A stretch of 64,000 nucleotides of DNA from Mycolicibacterium sp. YH-1 (GTDB lineage Bacteria; Actinomycetota; Actinomycetes; Mycobacteriales; Mycobacteriaceae): positions 1,426,001 to 1,490,000 of the forward strand of contig NZ_CP092915.1 of assembly GCF_022557175.1 (NCBI RefSeq), in the 5' to 3' direction. Each line of letters begins with the position of its first letter. Position 1 is the stretch's first letter. Below, piece by piece: positions 35,229-43,968 of this stretch. The notes beneath the pieces are model-generated. The model was not told the origin of the DNA. It did no database searches and worked only from the letters and a program-made list of their open reading frames with translations. Both the position numbers and the translations under genes were made by a program.

Positions 35229-36201
35229 ATCCGCAGCACCCCCACGCGCTGATCGCGCGGTGTTCGGCGTGGTCTTCCTCATGCTGTTCGCGTTCTCCTA
35301 CAGCGAGCAGCTCGTCTCGGAGCTGTTCCCGTCCAGCGGCGACGACGGACACATGGCCTGGCGGATCACGGTGATCGCCGTCGACGCCGTGGTGCTGGGA
35401 GTGGTCGGCATGATGAAGCGCGCAGTCACCCGGGCAGACGGTGATGTGCCACGGCTGTGGGGTTGGTGGTGGACCGGCGTCGTCATCCTCATCGGCGTCG
35501 ACGCACTACGGCTCATCAACCTGGAATCGATTCGCGTCGACGTGCTGACCGCCACCGTCTACGCCGCGGCGATGGGCGCCACGATGGCGGTGTCGCTGAA
35601 CGCCGATCCGCTCACGCTGTTCAGCAGCGCCCGGCGGGTGGCATTGCCGGTCGACTGGGCGCGGGTCCGCGCGATCGTCCCACTGGTGGTGGGGGCTTGG
35701 CTCTGTTACCTCGCAGCGAGCGCATACGTCGACTTCTTCGATGTCGACACCGCACGTGCGCTCGATCCGGCGATCGAGGCGCAGGTGTCGGATCTTACGG
35801 TGTCAGAACAGATGTCGGTGCTGTCACAGCTGTGCCAGGGTGCGATCAGCCCGGTGTTCTTTCAGCAGGTCGTCGGGGTGATACCGGTGCTGCTGCTGGC
35901 TCTTGGTGTGGAGTTCAACTACTTTCGCCGGACGTTGACCGATGCTGCCCAACGCGCGGTGACCGCAGCCACCGTGACGGTGTTGGCCGCCGGTCTGGTC
36001 GGGGCGCTGTCGACTCTTCCGTGGGACGGCCAGGGCTGCGGCGACGTGCTGTCAGGCTGGCACGAGTACTTCGCGTTTCTCCTAGCAGTCCAGGCGGTTT
36101 TCACCGGGCTGGCGACCCTGGTTTGGTTGCTGGTTGCCAGCACACCCGATGATGCCGCGGGTACTGGCCCAGTGAATCGGGATGCCGAGGCCGGAGGCTA
36201 G
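35221..36201 (+). CDS. Multi-span membrane protein, second of the tandem pair
   Basis: This is a 326-residue paralogue of the preceding gene product, colinear over its whole length: FSYSEQLV, LNADPLTLFSSARR, DWARVRAIVPLVVG, SPVFFQQVVGVIPVLLLALG followed by VEFNYFRR, STLPWDGQGCGD and GLATLVWLLV. The conserved pattern, two acidic patches (DDFFDLDT/VDFFDVDT) and the helices suggest a membrane channel or sensor. The gene starts at ATG 35221 inside the end of its neighbour and is the last of the two-gene unit. No function is assigned. Confidence 0.7.
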   Translation: MPESAAPPRADRAVFGVVFLMLFAFSYSEQLVSELFPSSGDDGHMAWRITVIAVDAVVLGVVGMMKRAVTRADGDVPRLWGWWWTGVVILIGVDALRLINLESIRVDVLTATVYAAAMGATMAVSLNADPLTLFSSARRVALPVDWARVRAIVPLVVGAWLCYLAASAYVDFFDVDTARALDPAIEAQVSDLTVSEQMSVLSQLCQGAISPVFFQQVVGVIPVLLLALGVEFNYFRRTLTDAAQRAVTAATVTVLAAGLVGALSTLPWDGQGCGDVLSGWHEYFAFLLAVQAVFTGLATLVWLLVASTPDDAAGTGPVNRDAEAGG

Positions 36202-36235
36202 GCGGGCGCCAGACGTCCGGCGGCTTGCCCGTCGA

Positions 36236-36547
36236 CTACTTTTCATCGAAGAGCCGCAGTTCAGATGGCTCCCGCAAGAGGTCTTCCAAGATTCTGTTGC
36301 CCTCGGTGTTGTACGGCTGGCGCATGTGCTCGTCCCAGGCTGCTCGCGACCGGAACATCTCCAGCATCACCCAGGAGTCCGGGTCATCCTGCGGTTGAAC
36401 GAGATGCATGAAGACGCAGCCCGGCTCCTCAAGTGTGTTACGCCGCATCGACTGCAGCTGCGCCTCCGCCTCGGCCATCCGGTCGAGTCGCGGCTTGATC
36501 GTGACAACCAAGAACAACGGTCCGCCGCTCACGGTCGCTCCCTTCAT
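36236..36547 (-). CDS. ABM-domain (antibiotic biosynthesis monooxygenase-like) protein
   Basis: This is a 103-residue dimeric alpha/beta-barrel protein. LFLVVTIKPRLDRMAEAEAQ, FMHLVQPQDDPDSWVMLEMF and AAWDEHMRQPYN match the ABM/putative quinol monooxygenase family, which includes YgiN-like enzymes and many uncharacterised ferredoxin-like folds. The ATG at 36547 lies 14 bases after the stop of the sugar-binding lipoprotein gene, so it is probably the last gene of that operon. A role in sugar or quinone metabolism is possible. Confidence 0.75.
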   Translation of the reverse strand: MKGATVSGGPLFLVVTIKPRLDRMAEAEAQLQSMRRNTLEEPGCVFMHLVQPQDDPDSWVMLEMFRSRAAWDEHMRQPYNTEGNRILEDLLREPSELRLFDEK

Positions 36548-36561
36548 GCGCAGACGCCGCG

Positions 36562-37830
36562 TCACCGCCCGGAGATGGGCACGATCACCGAGTTCTGCAG
36601 GGTGTCGATGAACGCGTTCTGATCCCTGCTCTGAACGAATGTCGCGACCGCGTCGTACAACCCCTGCTGGAAGCCGGTGGGCAGTAACTCGCCGTGGGTG
36701 ATCGACAGGAGGATCTTGTCGTTCCACAACGACTTTGATGCTTGCTGCTGGTAGGCGGGTAGCGATGCGACGTCGACGTCGTTGCGTACCGGCACCGAGC
36801 CCTTCACCTTGTTGAACGCCAGCGACGTCTCGGGATTGGCGATGGTGCCGAGGAACTTCATCGCGTTGACGCCGTCCACAGCGTCGGAGGAGACCACGAA
36901 TGTGTCGACGATCGCGAGGTACGCACCCGATGTGCCGGGGTACGGCACATACCCGAAGTCCTTGCCCTCGACGGCCTTGTTCGCCTCGAGTTCGCCGTAA
37001 ACCGAATCGTTCATCGACAGGAACGCGCAGCCGCCGGTGGCCAACTTCTTCGCCGCCGCATCCCACGTCAGCCCACCAGCGCTGGGATCAGCCTGCGAGA
37101 CGATCTGTCCGTACTGGGTGAGGGCGTCTTTGAGTTGTGCTCCCCGCCAGTCGAACTTGTCGTCGGCCACATTGCCGAATCCGTCGGGTCCGATCACGCC
37201 GAGCAGAGTGTTCTCGAACAACTCGGTCGCGGTGAACCGGTCCTTTCCGCCCAGACACAGCGGCGTGTGATCCTTCGCTGCCACCTTCGCCAGATCGCCG
37301 ATGAACGCCTGCGTGGTGTAGCCGGGCCCGGGAACGGCGACGCCCGTGTCGCGGAGCACGTTCATGTTGAACCACAGCACGTTTCCGCGGTGCGCACCTG
37401 TCGGGACGCCCCATTGCTTGCCCTTGTACGTCGCGGCATCGAACAGCGTCGGCGGCAATGTCGAGCCCAGATTCCCGTCCGTGTAGATCGCGGAGGCGTC
37501 GGCGATCCTGCCTGCGTCCACCCACGCCCGAAGTGAACTGCCCAGGAACGTCTGCCACACATCGGGCGGATCGCCGGCGCGCAAACGTGCCGCGAGGGCC
37601 ACCTGGACATTGCTTCCACCGCCGCCCGCGATTGTCCCGTCGATCACGTCGACGTCTGAGTTCTCCTTCTTGAAGGCATTCAGCAGAACTTCGAAGGCGG
37701 GGTGCTCCGACGGCGACACCCACCACGACACGACCTCCAGCCGGTCCGTCGGTTCAGAGAAGTTCGCCTTCTGGCCGCCTCCGCATGCCGCAAGAACCAG
37801 TGCCAGCGTGATGATCCAGATGCGCTTCAT
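36562..37830 (-). CDS. Sugar-type ABC transporter solute-binding lipoprotein
   Basis: This is a 422-residue binding protein. The signal peptide MKRIWIITLALVLAACGGGQ ends in a lipobox (LAAC), so the mature protein is a lipoprotein. VVSWWVSPSEHPAFEVLLNAF and VQVALAARLRAGDPPDVWQTF are typical of family 1 carbohydrate-binding proteins. No ABC permease or ATPase gene is near; the gene overlaps a FucP-type MFS gene by four bases instead. Such proteins usually bring mono- or oligosaccharides to an ABC importer. ATG 37830 is the only start that yields a signal peptide. Confidence 0.85.
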   Translation of the reverse strand: MKRIWIITLALVLAACGGGQKANFSEPTDRLEVVSWWVSPSEHPAFEVLLNAFKKENSDVDVIDGTIAGGGGSNVQVALAARLRAGDPPDVWQTFLGSSLRAWVDAGRIADASAIYTDGNLGSTLPPTLFDAATYKGKQWGVPTGAHRGNVLWFNMNVLRDTGVAVPGPGYTTQAFIGDLAKVAAKDHTPLCLGGKDRFTATELFENTLLGVIGPDGFGNVADDKFDWRGAQLKDALTQYGQIVSQADPSAGGLTWDAAAKKLATGGCAFLSMNDSVYGELEANKAVEGKDFGYVPYPGTSGAYLAIVDTFVVSSDAVDGVNAMKFLGTIANPETSLAFNKVKGSVPVRNDVDVASLPAYQQQASKSLWNDKILLSITHGELLPTGFQQGLYDAVATFVQSRDQNAFIDTLQNSVIVPISGR

Positions 37831-39149
37831 GCTCGTTCTCCCACCGTGTTGGGTGCGGCTCTCAGATCGAAGACGGCGAAGGCGGTGACCACCGCGAAGC
37901 ACACCGCGGGGACGACGAAGGAGATCGCGGGTGTCGTCGCATCGAGGATGGCGCCCTGAATCAGCGGCATGATCGCCCCGCCGACGATGGCCATGACTAG
38001 ACCGGCGGCCCCGAACTTGGTGGCCGGTCCCAGCCCGGTGAGCGCGACGCCGTAGATCGTCGGGAACATCAGTGACAGACAGAACGACAGCGCGACGACG
38101 GCGGCCACCCCGGCGACGTTCGGTGAGAGCATCGCGAAGACACAGAGCAGCACTGCGAGCGCGCCGAGGACCATCAGCACCTTCGTCGGGCGGACCTTCC
38201 CGATCACCCAGGTCATGATGAACCGCGAGATCAAGAACACGATCAAGCTGACTTGCAGCAGATAGCCACCCAACTGAAGTGACCCGTTGAGCGCCTGCTG
38301 CGAGTACTGGATCAGATAGGTCCAGGTGCAGACCTGCGCGGCCACGTTGAAGAACTGGGCGATGACGCCGAACACGTACCGCTTGTTGGACAGCAGAATC
38401 CGTATCGGGCTCTGGTCGCCGAGATCACCCGACTCGAACTCCTCGACGATGGGTGGTGACCTCTTGATTGCGATCACCAATCCGATGGCGATCAAGACGA
38501 ATCCGAGCCCGAGATACGGTCCCATCACGGCACCTAGTTGCCCGGCGCGGATGGCGTGTTCCTGAGCGGGATCCACATTGGCGAGGTTCACGGGCTCGTC
38601 CAGCTTGGGCAGAATCAGTGTGGCCGCGAGGAACACCCCGATGTTGGTGCCGACGGGGTTGAATGCCTGCGCGAAGTTCAAGCGCCGTGTCGCTGTCGCT
38701 TCCGGGCCGAGCGACATCACGTAGGGGTTGGCAGATGTCTCGAGAATGGAGCAGCCGGCCGCGATGGCGAAGAGGGCGACCAGGAATGCCTCGTAGGTCA
38801 TGATCTTGCTCGCCGGATAGAAGGCCATCGCGCCCGCCGCCGCGAGCAGCACCCCACTGAGAAGGCCTGCCTTGTAACCGAATTTCTGGTTGATGAGGGC
38901 CGCGGGTATGGCCAGCAAGAAGTAGGCGCCGAAGTACGCCAGCTGGACGAGCGAGGCCTGGAAAGTGTTCATCTCGAAGATGCGCTTGAAACCCGCCACC
39001 ATCGGGGTGGTGAGGTCAGCGGCCACACCCCATGCCGTGAAGCAGCAGATGAGGACGGCGAAGAGGACCCACATCTTCGGATAGACCAGCGGAGGTTTGG
39101 ACGAGTCCGGTGTTGCGGCCGGTTGGTCGGTGTGGTCGGTTGTCGTCAT
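37827..39149 (-). CDS. FucP-family MFS sugar/proton symporter
   Basis: This is a 440-residue protein with 12 helices. LFAVLICCFTAWGVAADLTTPMVAGF, IAAGCSILETSANPYVMSLGP and NFAQAFNPVGTNIGVFL match the FucP/GluP (fucose-galactose-glucose:H+ symporter) family, in which ETSANP and the QAFN(P) segments bind substrate. The stop overlaps the lipoprotein gene's ATG, so the permease and the binding protein are co-translated. The preceding USP gene stops 57 bases upstream in the same direction. The sugar is not known. Confidence 0.85.
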   Translation of the reverse strand: MTTTDHTDQPAATPDSSKPPLVYPKMWVLFAVLICCFTAWGVAADLTTPMVAGFKRIFEMNTFQASLVQLAYFGAYFLLAIPAALINQKFGYKAGLLSGVLLAAAGAMAFYPASKIMTYEAFLVALFAIAAGCSILETSANPYVMSLGPEATATRRLNFAQAFNPVGTNIGVFLAATLILPKLDEPVNLANVDPAQEHAIRAGQLGAVMGPYLGLGFVLIAIGLVIAIKRSPPIVEEFESGDLGDQSPIRILLSNKRYVFGVIAQFFNVAAQVCTWTYLIQYSQQALNGSLQLGGYLLQVSLIVFLISRFIMTWVIGKVRPTKVLMVLGALAVLLCVFAMLSPNVAGVAAVVALSFCLSLMFPTIYGVALTGLGPATKFGAAGLVMAIVGGAIMPLIQGAILDATTPAISFVVPAVCFAVVTAFAVFDLRAAPNTVGERA

Positions 39150-39206
39150 GTTCGCTGCCTCTCGCCATCGAGAAGGGTGCAGACCGCTGCGGGCGTGACT
39201 TCGCTG

Positions 39207-40100
39207 TCAGGTGGCTTTCATCTCTCGCCGCGGCACGATCATCGTCGGCACCGGCGCATGCCGGAGGATTCGCGCCGCTGCCGAACCGAGGAACACCTGA
39301 GCTGCCGGGCCGGCCGCGCCAGATCCCAACACCAGGATGTCGCCGACGCCCCACTCGACGGCGTCGACCGCATCACGCCACGTCGGGCCCGCCCCGATCA
39401 CCACCTCGGCGTCGAGGGTGTCGATATCAGATCGGACCTTCTCCAGTTGGGCGACGATGCCCTCATGGGTTCGTCGTGCCCACTGCTTCACGACGAGATC
39501 CTCGGCGGTCGGTTCAATCGCGCCACTGAACATCGTGACCGGTCGCACGGTGAAGGAGGCGATCCGCAGTCGCGTCGACCATCGCTGAGCGAGTTCCGCG
39601 CTCGCCGCGACCAAGCCAACCGCATCCGCCTGCCCGCCGTAGGCCACGGTCAACCGATCTATCCGGCCGGGATGCCCCGGGTATCCGCGAGGCGCGATCG
39701 CCACCGGGATCGCGGCGGTGTGGACGAGGCGGTCGGTCACGCTGCCCAGGGCGACCCTGCCGAGCAGACCGGATGACGACGAGCCGACGACGACGACATC
39801 CGCACTCATCTCGGCCGCGAGTTCGGTGAGCCCCTCCGGGATGGATGTGGCCTGGTGCACGATCTGCCACACGTCCAGATCGGCGGGGAGCTGGTCGGCC
39901 ATGTGTTGGAGTGACTTCTTGGCCTGCATACCAATGTAGTTCAGGTACTCGTCCTCGACGGGATCTGACCTCGGAGGCCAAGGACGCTCGACGATCACCG
40001 CCGCCACGATCCTGGCGCCCGTGCAACGCGCCAGCTGCGCGGCCAGGTGCAACGGTGCCGTCCCCTGACGGCTCGCACTGAAGCCGGCGATGATCGTCAT
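39207..40100 (-). CDS. Tandem-domain universal stress protein
   Basis: This is a 297-residue protein with two USP folds. The first shows VVVVGSSSSGLLGRVALGSVTDRL and the second ILVLGSGAAGPAAQVFLGSAAARIL, which carry the G-2x-G-9x-G(S/T) ATP-binding pattern of the family in recognisable form. Mycobacterial USPs respond to hypoxia, nitric oxide or nutrient stress and some bind ATP or cAMP. It overlaps the end of the upstream permease gene by four bases (ATGA), hence coupled. Confidence 0.85.
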   Translation of the reverse strand: MTIIAGFSASRQGTAPLHLAAQLARCTGARIVAAVIVERPWPPRSDPVEDEYLNYIGMQAKKSLQHMADQLPADLDVWQIVHQATSIPEGLTELAAEMSADVVVVGSSSSGLLGRVALGSVTDRLVHTAAIPVAIAPRGYPGHPGRIDRLTVAYGGQADAVGLVAASAELAQRWSTRLRIASFTVRPVTMFSGAIEPTAEDLVVKQWARRTHEGIVAQLEKVRSDIDTLDAEVVIGAGPTWRDAVDAVEWGVGDILVLGSGAAGPAAQVFLGSAAARILRHAPVPTMIVPRREMKAT

Positions 40101-41920
40101 CGTGGGACCTGGTTAACCACAACAGACTTCGCGACTACATGCGTCACGGGCATCTTGAACTGGGCGCGGGCACGGTCGACGACGTCGAACCGCTGCCAGA
40201 CCGAGAACTCGGGCGGCAGTGTCGCGATCACGATCTGGTCCGGGCCGAACTTCGCGACGGCGTGGTCCAGAGCTCGCAGTGGCCGATAGTCACCCAATTC
40301 GCCTTCAGCGTTGAGGTTCTCGCTGTGCAGCGCGGACAACGTGGCGTCGAGCCTGGCCGTCGCGGCCTCCTGGGTCGCCTCCGTGACGTCGCGCGGTCCG
40401 TGTGTGGCCGCGGCGCCGGTGTCGACGGGGCTGGCCGGTACCACGACCATGTACTGGGCCTCCCGATCGGCTCCGATACGACGCAGTTCGTCGAGCAGCT
40501 CGTCGGAGTCGACAGTCTGATTGGCCAGCACGAGCACGCGGTGTGGCGGACGGGCTGGGGCTTCGGCCGGCTCCTCCGGGCGGCGTTTCACAAACCACTT
40601 GTTGGCGACGAAGAGGAGGATGACGACCGCCCAGGACAGCAGGCTCAGCACCAGCTGGGAGCGCAGGGCCTCGTCGATGAACATCTGCACCAGAATCGCC
40701 ACGATTCCCAGCGCGGTGAGAACGGAAAGCACTGGGAACAACCACATCTTGACCCGGAGTTCGGAGTCGGGAGTGCGGTAGCGCAGCACGATCTGAGATA
40801 TCGCGATGAGCAGGTAGACGAACAGGATGATCGCGCCACTCGAGTTGAGCAGGAACGCGAAGATCGTGTCCGGGGATGCCGCAGCGGCGATGATGCACAG
40901 GAATCCGACCACCGAGGACGCCAGGATCGCGTTCATCGGCACGCCGCGACGGGTCACGCGCACCAGTGCGGGCGGTGCCTCCCGTCGCGCGGCGAGCACG
41001 AAGAGCATGCGCGAGGCGGTGTACATGCCCGAGTTGAGGCAGCTCAGTACCGCCGTCAGCACCACGGCGTTCATCACGTGGTCTGCGTATGGAATTCCCA
41101 TCTCGGTGAAGGCGGCGACGAACGGGGACGCAGCAACGCTCTCGTCGTTCCACGGCACGATGGTCACCAGGACGAATACCGCTCCCACGTAGAACACCAG
41201 GATCCGCAGAATCACCGAGTTGGCGGCTTTGGCCACTGCTCGCTCTGGATCCGCAGACTCAGCGGCCGCGATGGTCGCGATCTCGGCGCCGACCATCGAG
41301 AAGATGACGGTCACGATGCCGACGGTGATGACGCTGAAGCCAAACGGCATGAAGCCGCCGTGACTGGTCAGGTTCGAGAAGTCAGCCGATTTGTCGGGCC
41401 ACAGTCCGAAGATGAACGCGGCACCCAACGCGATGAAAGCGATAATCGCAGCCACCTTGATGCCGGCGAACCAGAACTCGAACTCACCGTATGAGGCCAC
41501 CGAGAAGAGGTTGGTCGCGGTCATCAGGACCATGAAGATCAATGCCGAGAGCCAGAGCGGCACGTCGATCCAGTACTGGATGATCTTGGCGCCTGCGATC
41601 GCCTCGAAGCCGACCACGATGACCCAGAAGTACCAGTACAACCACCCGACGGAGAACCCCGCCCAGTTGCCCAGAGCGTTGCGCGAGTAGTCCGCGAACG
41701 ATCCGGTGGACGGGTTCGCGACCGCCATCTCGGCCAGCATGCGCATCACCATGATGATCAGCACGCCGGCCATGGCGTACGTGATGAACGCCCCGGGGCC
41801 GGTATCGCCGATGACCACGCCGGAGCCGACGAACAGGCCCGCCCCGATGACCCCACCGACGGCGATCATCGTCAGCTGGCGTTGGCTGAGCGCTTTCTTG
41901 AGAGTGGGTACCGCGCTCAT
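40097..41920 (-). CDS. APC-family amino acid permease (GabP-like) with C-terminal USP-like domain
   Basis: This is a 607-residue permease. Residues 1-460 hold about 12 helices, with MIAVGGVIGAGLFVGSGVVI and MVMRMLAEMAVANPSTGSFADY typical of the GABA/aromatic amino acid group. The rest is a soluble domain with RVLVLANQTVDSDELLDELR at its start and VIATLPPEFSVWQRFDVVDRAR near its end, which resembles a universal stress fold. ATG 41920 is preceded by GGAGGTCCCC. It is first of the five-gene minus-strand run down to 36236. The tail may let stress nucleotides or the downstream USP control transport; this is inference. Confidence 0.85.
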   Translation of the reverse strand: MSAVPTLKKALSQRQLTMIAVGGVIGAGLFVGSGVVIGDTGPGAFITYAMAGVLIIMVMRMLAEMAVANPSTGSFADYSRNALGNWAGFSVGWLYWYFWVIVVGFEAIAGAKIIQYWIDVPLWLSALIFMVLMTATNLFSVASYGEFEFWFAGIKVAAIIAFIALGAAFIFGLWPDKSADFSNLTSHGGFMPFGFSVITVGIVTVIFSMVGAEIATIAAAESADPERAVAKAANSVILRILVFYVGAVFVLVTIVPWNDESVAASPFVAAFTEMGIPYADHVMNAVVLTAVLSCLNSGMYTASRMLFVLAARREAPPALVRVTRRGVPMNAILASSVVGFLCIIAAAASPDTIFAFLLNSSGAIILFVYLLIAISQIVLRYRTPDSELRVKMWLFPVLSVLTALGIVAILVQMFIDEALRSQLVLSLLSWAVVILLFVANKWFVKRRPEEPAEAPARPPHRVLVLANQTVDSDELLDELRRIGADREAQYMVVVPASPVDTGAAATHGPRDVTEATQEAATARLDATLSALHSENLNAEGELGDYRPLRALDHAVAKFGPDQIVIATLPPEFSVWQRFDVVDRARAQFKMPVTHVVAKSVVVNQVPR

Positions 41921-41971
41921 GGGGACCTCCGCGCTCGGAAACAGGAAACCGACCAGCGTCGAGTACCCGCA

Positions 41972-41987
41972 TGTGATCCAAGTCACT
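41972..41987. promoter_or_regulatory. CRP-like site upstream of the permease-USP operon
   Basis: TGTGA-TCCAAG-TCACT matches the TGTGAN6TCACA consensus of CRP-family regulators at nine of ten fixed positions. It lies about 52 bases before the permease ATG, close to where an activator or repressor would act. Mycobacteria have cAMP-binding CRP proteins with this consensus. Confidence 0.5.
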
Positions 41988-42048
41988 CATCGATGGCGGG
42001 ACCGACTGCGCGGGCGCTGCCGGGCGCGGCCATCAAGACCACGTCACC

Positions 42049-42549
42049 TCATACCGCGAGCAGCCGCTCGAAGAACTCGCGATAGCGCTTGAGCGCGACG
42101 CGCAGATCCTCAGTCGAGGCCTCCTCGCCGCGAGCCCACTGCTCTTCGAGTCGCGAGCGCGCGTGCGAGAAACCCGCAGTGAGCTGTTCGACAAGGTCAG
42201 AGACCAGGCCGTCGGCCTTCTGGACGCACTCCTTGGGATCATCGACGAAGCCTGCCTGGACGTTGTCCCAGCGCGCACGGAGGCCCGCCAGCTCGTCATT
42301 GGCGAAGAGATCCTGACCGGTCGATGTTGGGGACGTCTCGCCGGCGCCGTTCGCGGGCATGGGTGTCGATTCATCCTGCGCGGTGGTCGGTTCCGCCGCC
42401 GCCGTCGCCGTCGTCGTCGCTGTGGTCGACGGTTGGGCGGGGCGCTCCGATGATGGTTCGACGCGTTCGGTCTGCTGGTCACGGCGCTCAGAGGGCTGGC
42501 CGCTGTCTTCGGTCGGAGTGATATCGGTGCCCTGATCGTGGGTGGTCAT
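42049..42549 (-). CDS. Unknown protein, low-complexity N terminus with shared C-terminal domain
   Basis: This is a 166-residue protein. Residues 1-80 are Thr/Ala/Pro/Glu-rich and probably disordered. The end has ARWDNVQAGFVDDPKECVQK followed by ADGLVSDLVEQL, a charged helix, and YREFFERLLAV. The same RW-VQ-FVD-P pattern appears in its upstream neighbour, so the domain is duplicated. The ATG at 42549 overlaps the neighbour's stop (ATGA). No signal peptide is present; the neighbour, however, is membrane anchored. Function unknown. Confidence 0.65.
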   Translation of the reverse strand: MTTHDQGTDITPTEDSGQPSERRDQQTERVEPSSERPAQPSTTATTTATAAAEPTTAQDESTPMPANGAGETSPTSTGQDLFANDELAGLRARWDNVQAGFVDDPKECVQKADGLVSDLVEQLTAGFSHARSRLEEQWARGEEASTEDLRVALKRYREFFERLLAV

Positions 42550-43106
42550 GCGCTTGCCTCCTGTGACTTGTCCTGCTTTGTTTCGAGCAACTTCGTGAAC
42601 AGTGCGCGGTAGTGGACGAACGCCTGGCGCTGCTGCTCGGTACCGACATCGCCCCTCTGCTGCGCGAGTTGGATGTCGTGTGCGGCGCGGTAGTTCTCGA
42701 CGATCGTCGGATGATCCACCGAGATATCGGCTGCCTGGCGGTCGAAGTCGTCGACTGGGTAGCCGCGCTCGCGCATGACCTCGGTGACGAGCAGGTCGGC
42801 CTCTGCGACCGCCTCCGATGGATGATCGACGAACGCGGTCTGAACCGCTCGCCAGCGGATGACATAGCCGTCCAATGCGGCGGGGGTCAGTGGATGAATG
42901 TCGAGCTTGTCGCGCTTCCGCTCGCGAGAGACGAGTTCCTTCTCGGCCGCTTTCTCGTCGCCAGCCTCGGACACGGTTCGGTCGTACTCGGGGCCGAATC
43001 GCTCCTTCAGCCGGTCGGTGTTGCGGCGACTTCTGCTGGCGATGACCATCGCCGCGACGAAGATCACGACGGCTGCCGCGACCACAATCCAAATCCAAAC
43101 AGGCAT
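42546..43106 (-). CDS. Membrane-anchored protein of unknown function
   Basis: This is a 186-residue protein with an N-terminal helix (WIWIVVAAAVVIFVAAMVIA) followed by a basic stretch (RSRRN), so the rest lies in the cytoplasm. The C-terminal half contains RWRAVQTAFVDHPSEAVAEA and DLLVTEVMRERGYPVDDFDR, with YRALFTKLLE at its end, matching the next gene's domain. Family members are frequent in actinobacteria, in my memory, but lack a function. It leads the two-gene unit and is divergent from the 43342 gene across 235 bases. Confidence 0.65.
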   Translation of the reverse strand: MPVWIWIVVAAAVVIFVAAMVIASRSRRNTDRLKERFGPEYDRTVSEAGDEKAAEKELVSRERKRDKLDIHPLTPAALDGYVIRWRAVQTAFVDHPSEAVAEADLLVTEVMRERGYPVDDFDRQAADISVDHPTIVENYRAAHDIQLAQQRGDVGTEQQRQAFVHYRALFTKLLETKQDKSQEASA

Positions 43107-43341
43107 TTCGTTCTACCTCCTACGGTTAGTCAGCCGCATACCCGCCCGCCGTCTACGGAAACGTCAATTCTTCTGGAGTGAATCCAAACTATGAATTGAT
43201 CTTGTTCGCAACAACTTTCGGATCCGTCACATGCTGCGTGGCCGGGGCGTGGCCGGGGCTGGAGTGGCCAGGTTCATTCGGAGGTTGCTCAAGCGGATCG
43301 GTTTCAACGCGTAGAAACCGAGACCGCGTCACAATCATCGG

Positions 43342-43896
43342 ATGGTGTCGATCCCGGCCGTCGTGTGGCGGGGCGGTCCGATCCGCCGAGGTGTGACGGT
43401 GGGTGCAAGCATCGGGCTGTTGCTCGGTGCGCTGGCCTGGCTGGACTCCGGGATGCTGATCGCGGGTGTCATCGTCCTCGTTGTGGTCGGTATCGGTTCC
43501 GGATTCTGGACAGGTCGCCGGATGACCCAATACTGGCCGGGCTCACACGAGTTGAGTGGAGCGCAGCGGGAGCAGGTGGTGGCCGCGGCGCGGCGCGGCC
43601 ACCACGTCGGCGACGGTGCTCTCGCACCGGCCGTCGTGGACTACAGCCGCGGGCTGCATGCCGCAGCGGAGAAGGGCGAACGGCTGCGCTGGGTGATCGT
43701 GTTCGTCCTGGTCGTCGCTGTCGTGACGGCGCTGTGGGACGCCGTGCTCGGTTCATGGGGCAACGCTGTCGCCTCGCTTGTCTATCTGGTCCTCGTCGGT
43801 CTCGAGCTGTTCTGGTGGCCCAAGAGGCGAGCCGAGCTGCTCGCCAATGCCGACCGCGCCGCGGCGATGGCACGCCAGATCGGCAGCGCCGGCTGA
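43342..43896 (+). CDS. Four-helix membrane protein, unknown
   Basis: This is a 184-residue protein: helices at about 17-35 and 38-55, a loop with RRMTQYWPGSHELSGAQREQ and AARRGHHVGDGAL, then a second helix pair (VIVFVLVVAVVTALWDAVLG; AVASLVYLVLVGLELFWWP). The LSGAQRE patch resembles a short cytoplasmic motif that recurs in mycobacterial membrane proteins. ATG 43342 follows directly after CATCGG. No partner is recognised. Confidence 0.6.
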   Translation: MVSIPAVVWRGGPIRRGVTVGASIGLLLGALAWLDSGMLIAGVIVLVVVGIGSGFWTGRRMTQYWPGSHELSGAQREQVVAAARRGHHVGDGALAPAVVDYSRGLHAAAEKGERLRWVIVFVLVVAVVTALWDAVLGSWGNAVASLVYLVLVGLELFWWPKRRAELLANADRAAAMARQIGSAG

Positions 43897-43968
43897 CGGA
43901 CGGTGACGCTGCATGCAGTCGGGCTCTGGTGGCTGCCCCTCTGTCCGCTGCTGTGACACCATGGACGA

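Noticed and set aside
36548..37066. N-terminal extension of the ABM gene to a 276-codon frame
   Set aside because: The extra part lies opposite in phase inside the sugar-binding lipoprotein gene and is not protein-like; ATG 36547 fits the family length.
42550..43098. Extension of the 42049 gene upstream to a 349-codon frame
   Set aside because: The extra residues are an Arg-rich shadow of the overlapping membrane-anchored gene; the ATGA overlap at 42546-42549 supports the short form.
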